This document shows positions 1 through 5,114 of a DNA stretch of 5,114 bases, piece by piece. The notes under the pieces are model-generated. The model did no database searches. It was not told the origin of the DNA and saw only the letters and a program-made list of their open reading frames with translations. The position numbers and the translations under genes are program-made. Source of the DNA: Fusobacteriota bacterium (GTDB lineage: Bacteria > Fusobacteriota > Fusobacteriia > Bac17 > JAEWOZ01); the NCBI GenBank assembly GCA_023399505.1, contig JAEWOZ010000008.1:1-5114 (forward strand), written 5' to 3'. Position 1 is the stretch's first letter, and each line of letters opens with the position of its first letter.

Positions 1-545
1 GTTATAAGTAAAACTTTATCATGCTCTTTTATATCTATTTTTTTTCTCTCTTCTTCTCTATTTATTTTATAAAAATCTTCTCTGATAGTCAGGGGTGTTA
101 AAATATAATTTTCTTTCATTTTAGGAAATGGAAAGCTTAAGAAAACTTTCTTAGCAAAAAATTGAAAAATTTTATTTGCTAAACCCATTTTTAAATTCTG
201 CTCATGTAAATAGATATTTTTTCTTAATATTAATGAAGATAATAAGGTTGGAACAGATATATAACTCCCAAACCCTATTATTTTATTTATATTTCTTCCC
301 TTTATAATTTTAAAAGTCTTAAAAACGGCTTTTGTTAATTTATAAATAGATGAGAAATTTCTTTTATAGCTTAAATTTAAACTTATTAATTCAAATTCTT
401 CTTTAGGAATTAATTTTTCTTCGAGTCTATTAGCACTCCCTATAAAAATTACCTCTTTACCCCGATTCTTTAGAGCTCTACCCACTTCTAAAGCTGGATT
501 AATATGACCACCTGTTCCTCCAGCAGCAATTATGAACTTTTCCAT
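1..545 (-). CDS. murG: MurG, lipid II synthase (UDP-GlcNAc transferase), N-terminal half, cut by left edge
   Basis: MurG transfers GlcNAc from UDP-GlcNAc to lipid I on the cytoplasmic face of the inner membrane, making lipid II. I translated this partial frame by hand: ATG at 545-543, then 181 codons open to the window edge, about half of the usual length near 355. Visible family motifs are the glycine-rich loop GGTGGHINPA (residues 9-18), GFGSYISVP (91-99, the counterpart of the usual GGYxSxP) and LHEQN (113-117). The visible part covers the N-terminal acceptor-side Rossmann domain and stops as the C-terminal UDP-GlcNAc domain begins (TPLTIREDFY, 150-159, then DKVLLI). The start lies 2 bp after the ftsW stop. 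A purine stretch GAAGAG about 13 nt upstream, inside the ftsW end, is the only ribosome-site candidate, so translational coupling to ftsW is likely. The identification is firm. The start is supported by the position of the glycine loop right after the first strand. Confidence 0.95.
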   Translation of the reverse strand, partial: MEKFIIAAGGTGGHINPALEVGRALKNRGKEVIFIGSANRLEEKLIPKEEFELISLNLSYKRNFSSIYKLTKAVFKTFKIIKGRNINKIIGFGSYISVPTLLSSLILRKNIYLHEQNLKMGLANKIFQFFAKKVFLSFPFPKMKENYILTPLTIREDFYKINREEERKKIDIKEHDKVLLI

Positions 546-547
546 TT

Positions 548-1630
548 TTAATCAGCACTCTTCAATATATTTATTAAAATTCCCATAAAAACCATATTCA
601 TTATTATAGAACCTCCACCGTGGCTTATAAAAGGAAGAGGAATACCTGTTGCAGGAATTAAGCCCATTGCAACTGCAATATTTATTATTGCTTGATAGGT
701 TATAGATAGAGTGAACCCTAAAGCTAAATATCTTCCAAATAAATTATCAGCATTAATTGAAGCTTTAAAGCCTATGAAAAGTATTAATAAATAACATAAT
801 AAAATAAAAGCAGAAAAGATTAAACCACCCTCTTCAGATATAACTGAAAAGATAAAATCTGTATGAGCTTCTGGTAAATAAGCATACTTTTGTAAACTAT
901 TACCTATATTACATCCTAATAAACCACCTTTTCCGATTCCTATAAGAGATTGTTTTAATTGATAATTATACTCATTTGAAAAAGAGTTTAAAAAATAATT
1001 TATTCTCTTAAATCTTCCACTTTTAATTATAAAAACAGAGAGTAAAGGTATTGAAGTTAAAAACAGAAATAAAAAGTAAAAGAGTCCTACTTGTGCAAGG
1101 TAAAGCATACTCATTCCGGTAAGTGCTATTTGAAAAGCAGTTCCTAAATCTTCAATCATTATAGGTAATATATGAATCCCTATTATTACTAATGAAGGTA
1201 ATAATACTTTAAAGTTTTTCCACTCTTTTTCATGAGCTTTTTCTAAAAATGAACTTAAAAATATAATTAGAGAAAATTTAACAATTTCAGAAGGATTTAA
1301 ATTAAAAAAACCTATCTTAAGCCATCTTCTAGCACCATTAATTTTCATTCCTATCCCAGGAACTAAAACAGCTAGAGACAAAGAGAGCGCTAATAAAAAT
1401 AGAAAATTTTTGTATTTTTTATAAACATTGTAATTTATCTTGCTAAATATAAACATAGATAAAAAACCTAAAGAGTAAAAAATAGTTTGTCTCTTAAGAA
1501 AGAAATAGTCTTTTTTAAATAGAGATAGAGATTTAATTGAACTAGAGCTATAAACAAAAATAAGGCTAAAAAAAGCCAATGAAATCAGAGTTAAAATAAG
1601 TAAAAAAGATAAATCAGATCTTTTAGACAT
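548..1630 (-). CDS. ftsW: FtsW, SEDS-family septal peptidoglycan glycosyltransferase
   Basis: This is a multi-pass inner-membrane protein of the SEDS family, which polymerises lipid II into glycan strands, usually with a partner class B PBP. From ATG 1630 it is 360 residues, with about ten hydrophobic segments. Family motifs are GIGMKINGARRW (92-103), NPSEIVK (112-118; the usual first residue is Q), EDLGTA (160-165), YNYQLKQSLIGIGKGGLLG (221-239), YLPEAHTDFIF (251-261) and GIPLPFISHGGGS (329-341). Asp258 in the HTDFIF segment matches the essential extracytoplasmic acid known in FtsW and RodA. The longer frame to 1645 would start with TTG. I prefer ATG 1630 because GAAAGG lies 7 nt before it, inside the murD end. 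That start gives an 8-bp overlap with murD. FtsW rather than RodA is inferred from its place between murD and murG; some residues, such as GIPLPF, are also common in RodA. Confidence 0.93.
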   Translation of the reverse strand: MSKRSDLSFLLILTLISLAFFSLIFVYSSSSIKSLSLFKKDYFFLKRQTIFYSLGFLSMFIFSKINYNVYKKYKNFLFLLALSLSLAVLVPGIGMKINGARRWLKIGFFNLNPSEIVKFSLIIFLSSFLEKAHEKEWKNFKVLLPSLVIIGIHILPIMIEDLGTAFQIALTGMSMLYLAQVGLFYFLFLFLTSIPLLSVFIIKSGRFKRINYFLNSFSNEYNYQLKQSLIGIGKGGLLGCNIGNSLQKYAYLPEAHTDFIFSVISEEGGLIFSAFILLCYLLILFIGFKASINADNLFGRYLALGFTLSITYQAIINIAVAMGLIPATGIPLPFISHGGGSIIMNMVFMGILINILKSAD

Positions 1631-2909
1631 TTTTGAACCTTTCAATTATTTTTCTTTTAAATTCTTTTCCTCTATGTTCAAATGAATCAAATTGATCAAA
1701 GCTTGCAGAGGCAGGAGAAAATAGAACTATTTTTTTGGAAAATAATATTTTATCTAGTGTATTAATTGCATTATCAAGATTGTAACATTTGAAAATTTTC
1801 TCTTCTACACATTTTTTTCTGAATAGGTCGTATAGCTTATCAGTAAGCTCACCTATTAGTAGTACACTATCTATTTTACTAGAAATTTTAGATACAAAGC
1901 TCTCTAAGTCCAAATGTTTATCTTTACCTCCGCATATTAATATAGGAGATTCTTCAAAAGATTCTAAAACTGCTTGAGTAGCTTCAATGTTAGTAGCTTT
2001 TGAATCATTCAAAAATAGACCTCTAGAGTTATCTAAGAATTTTTCAACTCTATGCTCTAATCTAGGAAAATTATAAACAACTTCTTGCAAAATTTTATTA
2101 TCTATATTTAATATTTTAGAGACCCCTACTACAATCATAAAATTCGAAATGAATTGTTTAAAAGCTATATCTAACTTAGTAGTATCTAAAATCTTTTCGT
2201 CTTTAAAATATATAAAGTTATCTTTCAATGAAATATCTGCCTCTTTATTTAAAGAAAAAGTTAATTTATGAGCATTTGAATTAACATATCTAGATTTTAA
2301 ATAAGCAAGATCACTATTTATTAAATGATGAGCTTTAGTAGAGGTATTTCTAAATATTTTTAGTTTTTCATTGTAATAATCTTCAGGAGTTTTGTATCTT
2401 TCCATATGATCTGGCGATAAAGTTGTTATAGCAGATATTAAAGGCTTTAAACTTTCAGTATTTTCTAATTGTTGCGAACTAACTTCCAATACTAAATAAT
2501 CATATTTACGGTTCTCTACAACAATTTGCGTAAAAGGAATCCATTCATTTCCAGCACTTGCAGCTGAAAAACCTGCTCTACTCAATAATTGAGTAATCAT
2601 AGAAACAGTAGATGTCTTTCCATTTGTGCCTGTTACTGCAATAATATTCCCCTTGTAATATAGATTAGCTAGCTCTATCTCACTAATTACACGCATACCC
2701 ATTCTTTTAGCTATTTGAATAAGAGGGTTACTAGGCAATATGCCAGGACTTACAACCATAAATGCATGATCTTCCAATACACCTATAGCTAATTCCTTAT
2801 GTAAACCTTTTTTATCATCTACAATCGTAACATTATAACCTTTGGAACGGAGAAGTTTTTCAGACCACTGACCACTTTCACCATAACCATAAACCATAAC
2901 TTTTGACAT
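1623..2909 (-). CDS. murD: MurD, UDP-MurNAc-L-alanine:D-glutamate ligase
   Basis: MurD is a cytoplasmic ATP-dependent Mur ligase that adds D-glutamate to UDP-MurNAc-L-Ala. The protein is 428 residues, close to the usual 430-450, and all three domains are present. The N-terminal UDP-binding Rossmann fold shows VYGYGESG (6-13), VDDK (30-33) and SPGI (54-57). The central ATPase domain shows the P-loop TGTNGKTST (93-101, Lys98), LEVSSQQLE (141-149), SPDHMERY (165-172) and EKLKIF (181-186), where Lys182 fits the carbamylated lysine. The C-terminal domain shows LEHRVE (284-289), NDSKATN (301-307), GGKDKHLDL (327-335) and SPASASFDQFDSFEHRGKEF (398-417). Oddities are GNEW (120-123) where GNIG is usual, and Q for F in ELSSFQLE. 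ATG 2909 is chosen over a TTG at 2912 because GGAGG lies only 1 nt from the TTG but 4 nt from the ATG. The 3' end overlaps ftsW. Codons 6-36 are duplicated exactly at the right edge of the window. Confidence 0.95.
   Translation of the reverse strand: MSKVMVYGYGESGQWSEKLLRSKGYNVTIVDDKKGLHKELAIGVLEDHAFMVVSPGILPSNPLIQIAKRMGMRVISEIELANLYYKGNIIAVTGTNGKTSTVSMITQLLSRAGFSAASAGNEWIPFTQIVVENRKYDYLVLEVSSQQLENTESLKPLISAITTLSPDHMERYKTPEDYYNEKLKIFRNTSTKAHHLINSDLAYLKSRYVNSNAHKLTFSLNKEADISLKDNFIYFKDEKILDTTKLDIAFKQFISNFMIVVGVSKILNIDNKILQEVVYNFPRLEHRVEKFLDNSRGLFLNDSKATNIEATQAVLESFEESPILICGGKDKHLDLESFVSKISSKIDSVLLIGELTDKLYDLFRKKCVEEKIFKCYNLDNAINTLDKILFSKKIVLFSPASASFDQFDSFEHRGKEFKRKIIERFKNV
1638..1643 (-). promoter_or_regulatory. 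ftsW: Ribosome binding site of ftsW (GAAAGG)
   Basis: On the minus strand GAAAGG lies inside the last codons of murD (Glu-Arg), 7 nt before ATG 1630. This spacing supports ATG 1630 over the upstream in-frame TTG at 1645. It also fits translational coupling of ftsW to murD through the 8-bp overlap. Confidence 0.6.
2800..2895. repeat. Direct repeat copy A (inside intact murD)
   Basis: These 96 bases are identical, in the same orientation, to 5019-5114 (offset 2219). They correspond to murD codons 6 to 36 plus the first bases of codon 37. To the left the match breaks at 2799 against 5018. To the right it cannot be followed, because copy B is cut by the window edge. Confidence 0.95.
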
Positions 2910-2913
2910 CAAT

Positions 2914-2918
2914 CCTCC
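2914..2918 (-). promoter_or_regulatory. murD: Ribosome binding site of murD (GGAGG)
   Basis: Read on the minus strand, CTGGAGGATTG directly precedes ATG 2909, putting GGAGG 4 nt from the start codon. It is the best Shine-Dalgarno match in the window and decides the murD start against the TTG at 2912. It lies in the 50-bp gap after the Sel1 gene stop, so murD has its own strong translation signal and does not depend on coupling to the gene before it. Confidence 0.75.
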
Positions 2919-2959
2919 AGATTATTACAATAACAATAAAAAATTAATTTTATATATTA

Positions 2960-4894
2960 CTAGTGCTTAAACAAACCTCTGTATTTATTTATGAAGCTTT
3001 CATTTCTCAAAGATGAAGTATGTACTAAAATATCATATAGTTGATTTTCTATATTTATAATTTCTTTCAATGCACGACATAAATCATTATTATTATTTGT
3101 ATTATTGATTGCTTTATTTATATGACTTATTAATTTTTCTTTTCTGTTTATTATATCTAATAATTTATTATATCCTTCATTTTCACTTAAGCATATATAA
3201 TCATCACATTGAATATTTAGCACATTTAAATAATCACTTTCATTGTTATTAAAACTAGATTTGTCTTTTAAACTAATACAATTTATCATAAAGTTGTGAT
3301 TATTAAAATACTTCATCACATCTACTAAATTTTCTAGATATTCACATATATAACTATAAGATACAAATAAATTATTACTAATAGAGTTATGTTTAAATAA
3401 GAATACGGTAGAGTTACTATCATTAGCTATCTTTTCCCCTAATATTATTCCATAACATTCTTTTATATTATTTACATATGTTTCCATTATATCTTTATTT
3501 TCAATATCATCTTGCTCATTATCTTTTTTTGCATCATTAGGTGATATAAACATTTTATTTACAATATAATTCTTATACTTATTATACAGGTTAGAGATAT
3601 ATTTTATTATGACTAGCTTGTAATGAAACCTGTTGCTAGTTTCCGTATTATCATTTAATGTAAATATTTCTTTTATAATATTATTTTTATAATTATATTT
3701 ATCATATAATTCAAATACGCATCTCACTGCTTTATCTATACTCATATTTAATTTCTCTACTATTAACTCATTATATAATTCATCTAACATAACTCTAGAA
3801 ATTTTTATTTTCGCTCCACCCATATCTATTGCTTTATTATAATATTCTATTGCGTTACTTATACTAGGTTCTAATTGCCCTTCTACTCCATAATGATATA
3901 ATAATCCTAAATTTTTTGCTGCTTTAGGATTACCTATATCCATAGCTCTATTATAATATTCTATTGCTTTATCTATATTAGGCTCCAATTGCCCTTCTAC
4001 TCCATAGTGATATAATACTCCTAAATTATTTGCTGCGCTAGGATTACCTATATCCATAGCTCTATTATAATATTCTATTGCCTTGCTTATATTAGGTGCT
4101 AGTTGCCCTTCTACTCCATAGTGATATAATAATCCTAAATTATATGCTGCGTTAGTATTACCCATATCTATTGCTTTGTTGCAACACTCTATTGCTTTAG
4201 CTGCATCAGGCTCTAATTCTCCTTTTACTCCAGTGCAATATAATAATCCTAAATTATATGCTGCATCGGTATTACCCATATCTATTGCTTTATTATAACA
4301 TTCTATTGCCCTACTTATATTAGGTTCTAGTTGCCCTTCTACTCCATAATAATATAATGTTCCTAAATTATTTGCTGCTTTAGCATTACCTATATCTATA
4401 GCTTTACTATAATATTCTACTGCCTTGCTTATATTAGGCTCCAATTGCCCTTCTATTCCATAATGATATAATAATCCTAAATTAAATGCTGAGCTAAAAT
4501 CGCCTCTATCTATAGCTTTATTAAAATACTCTATTGCTTTACTTGCATTAGAGTTTAATTCTCCTTTTATACCTTGGTGATATAATCCTCCTAAAATCTT
4601 AAAACAATTGTTACTATTTAAATAATCTATAAGCTTATTTAGATTTTTTAATAAATATATTTTAGAACTTAGTTCCTTATTATTAGGATATTCCTTAAAT
4701 AAACATACATATAAAAATAGAGCTTTATTATCTCCTTCTTCTGCTTTTTCTATTATATAAGATATTATATTTTTATCTAATTTATCTACATTATTGAAGT
4801 AATACTCTACATCATTTTTGTACTTATTATTATATATAAAATTGTTTTTCGTGCATGCTGTTATACTAATAAAAATCATTATTATTATTCTCAT
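2960..4894 (-). CDS. Predicted lipoprotein with seven Sel1-like repeats and an unassigned C-terminal region
   Basis: The protein has 644 residues. The N-terminus (residues 1-14) is a very short hydrophobic signal ending in the lipobox ITAC, so Cys14 would be lipidated and the mature protein tethered to a membrane outside the cytoplasm. Residues 15-94 are mostly helical in character. Residues 95-360 form seven Sel1-like (TPR-related) repeats of 38 residues, of the pattern AxNLGxLYxYGVEGQLEPNISKAIEYYNKAIDxGN. Such solenoids generally act as protein-binding scaffolds. Residues 361-644 are Asn-, Lys- and Ile-rich, with an Asn run near 597-603, and match no family I recognise. ATG 4894 is the first possible start, since an in-frame TAA lies at 4898-4900. 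AAGGA lies upstream but about 12 nt away, so initiation may be modest. The gene sits 50 bp before murD, an unusual place, and is bracketed by murD sequence. The partner and role are unknown. Confidence 0.85.
   Translation of the reverse strand: MRIIIMIFISITACTKNNFIYNNKYKNDVEYYFNNVDKLDKNIISYIIEKAEEGDNKALFLYVCLFKEYPNNKELSSKIYLLKNLNKLIDYLNSNNCFKILGGLYHQGIKGELNSNASKAIEYFNKAIDRGDFSSAFNLGLLYHYGIEGQLEPNISKAVEYYSKAIDIGNAKAANNLGTLYYYGVEGQLEPNISRAIECYNKAIDMGNTDAAYNLGLLYCTGVKGELEPDAAKAIECCNKAIDMGNTNAAYNLGLLYHYGVEGQLAPNISKAIEYYNRAMDIGNPSAANNLGVLYHYGVEGQLEPNIDKAIEYYNRAMDIGNPKAAKNLGLLYHYGVEGQLEPSISNAIEYYNKAIDMGGAKIKISRVMLDELYNELIVEKLNMSIDKAVRCVFELYDKYNYKNNIIKEIFTLNDNTETSNRFHYKLVIIKYISNLYNKYKNYIVNKMFISPNDAKKDNEQDDIENKDIMETYVNNIKECYGIILGEKIANDSNSTVFLFKHNSISNNLFVSYSYICEYLENLVDVMKYFNNHNFMINCISLKDKSSFNNNESDYLNVLNIQCDDYICLSENEGYNKLLDIINRKEKLISHINKAINNTNNNNDLCRALKEIINIENQLYDILVHTSSLRNESFINKYRGLFKH
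3815..4612 (-). repeat. Seven tandem 114-bp units encoding 38-residue Sel1-like repeats
   Basis: The units read from high to low coordinates: 4612-4499, 4498-4385, 4384-4271, 4270-4157, 4156-4043, 4042-3929 and 3928-3815. All are exactly 38 codons with no indels between them. Unit 1 is the most diverged. Units 1 and 4 carry KGEL where the others carry EGQL. Units 5 to 7 are the most alike in DNA as well as protein, for example the shared plus-strand string ttgcccttctactccata, which points to recent unit duplication or conversion. Cysteines cluster in units 3 and 4 (IECYN, LYCTG, IECCN). Confidence 0.9.
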
Positions 4895-4957
4895 TTTTTA
4901 AATTTTTCCTTATTTTATTTTTTCCTCTAAAATATAATCTGAAGCTCTATTCAATCA
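4895..4957 (-). other. Leader of the Sel1 lipoprotein gene
   Basis: This is a 63-bp AT-rich gap between the truncated murD frame and the Sel1 gene. On the minus strand it holds TATATT (4936-4931), usable as a weak -10, and TTGAAT just upstream, but their spacing is about 12 bp, too short for a standard promoter. Near the gene lies AAGGA, the probable but distant ribosome site. I see no hairpin followed by a T run, so no terminator and no riboswitch can be supported. A promoter may lie here, or transcription may enter from beyond the right edge. Confidence 0.3.
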
Positions 4958-5114
4958 TTAAATAGAAACAATATTAGGAATATTAAGTAATAGCTTTTTA
5001 AAATTCTTATTCCCTTTTTGTAAACCTTTTTTATCATCTACAATCGTAACATTATAACCTTTGGAACGGAGAAGTTTTTCAGACCACTGACCACTTTCAC
5101 CATAACCATAAACC
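4958..5114 (-). pseudogene. Truncated second copy of the murD 5' end, open at the right edge
   Basis: On the minus strand from 5114 the frame reads MurD residues 6-36 (VYGYGESG ... VDDKKGL) with no base changes relative to the intact murD. It then diverges at codon 37, runs 20 more codons (QKGNKNFKK ... NIVSI) and stops at TAA 4960-4958. If the missing start matches intact murD, at about 14 bases beyond the window edge, the product would be about 56 residues. That contains only the first part of the UDP-binding fold, with no ATPase or C-terminal domain, so it cannot be a working MurD. The tail keeps a faint MurD-like look (LLLNIPNIVS against VLEDHAFMVVS), which could be decay or chance. The stop lies 63 bp before the Sel1 gene start. 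Whether it is translated is unknown. Confidence 0.75.
5019..5114. repeat. Direct repeat copy B (right window edge)
   Basis: This is an exact copy of 2800-2895, found by reading the two segments against each other; all 96 bases agree. It extends to the last base, so its true length is unknown. Copies A and B bracket the murD ribosome site, the Sel1 lipoprotein gene and its leader. The left boundary is sharp at 5018/5019, although short similarities continue beyond it (tagct and aattcttat at 4991-5010 against tagct and aattccttat at 2786-2800). Confidence 0.95.

Noticed and set aside
1631..1645. TTG start giving ftsW five extra residues
   Set aside because: It has only a weak A-rich upstream region, whereas ATG 1630 has GAAAGG 7 nt before it.
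1789..1977. 62-codon open frame on the plus strand
   Set aside because: It lies wholly antisense to the MurD C-terminal domain coding sequence, has serine- and leucine-rich shadow composition, and shows no ribosome site or family motif.
2920..2932. TGTAATAAT on the minus strand as an extended -10 promoter for murD
   Set aside because: Transcription would start at or within the GGAGG ribosome site, leaving no usable leader, and the first -10 base does not match.
2940..2951. Palindrome aaaattaatttt after the Sel1 gene as a terminator
   Set aside because: It is pure A/T with no loop and no G/C stem, so it would not form a stable intrinsic terminator.
3815..4612. Repeats resembling a CRISPR array
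   Set aside because: The 114-bp period is contiguous and in frame, encodes Sel1-like units, and has no spacer structure.
4895..5018. Transposon end or IS remnant next to the murD copy
   Set aside because: I found no inverted repeat, target duplication or transposase fragment here. The only duplicated sequence is murD itself.

Overview
This is a strongly AT-rich bacterial window (roughly a quarter to 30% G+C by eye; standard code, with no in-frame TGA in the genes). Every gene reads on the minus strand, so transcription runs from the right edge to the left. The left 2.9 kb is part of a division and cell-wall (dcw) cluster in the order murD - ftsW - murG. Spacing is operon-like: murD and ftsW overlap by 8 bp, and only 2 bp separate the ftsW stop from the murG start. 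murG runs off the left edge. MurD adds D-Glu to UDP-MurNAc-L-Ala in the cytoplasm, MurG makes lipid II from lipid I at the inner membrane face, and FtsW polymerises lipid II at the septum. The organism therefore makes peptidoglycan. Base composition and the style of the MurD motifs suggest a low-GC lineage such as Fusobacteriota, with Brachyspira-like spirochaetes as an alternative. This is a weak inference, not an identification.

Upstream of murD (higher coordinates), at 2960-4894, lies a gene that is not a usual dcw member. It encodes a 644-residue predicted lipoprotein with seven tandem 38-residue Sel1-like repeats and a C-terminal region of about 280 residues that I cannot assign. It ends 50 bp before murD, and no convincing terminator separates them, so murD may be read from the same transcript.

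The most unusual structure is at the right edge. The last 96 bases (5019-5114) are an exact direct copy of 2800-2895, which is the 5' part of murD (codons 6-36). In this second copy the MurD frame continues for 20 unrelated or strongly decayed codons and stops at 4958-4960, just upstream of the Sel1 gene. The Sel1 gene is thus bracketed by an intact murD and a truncated murD head. Possible explanations are insertion of a gene cassette that regenerated murD, a tandem duplication with a unit of about 2.2 kb, or an assembly break inside a repeat. The copy reaches the last base of the window, so the sequence here cannot decide among these.

No RNA genes, CRISPR arrays, transposases or IS ends were seen. 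The only non-coding gaps are short: 50 bp before murD and 63 bp before the Sel1 gene.
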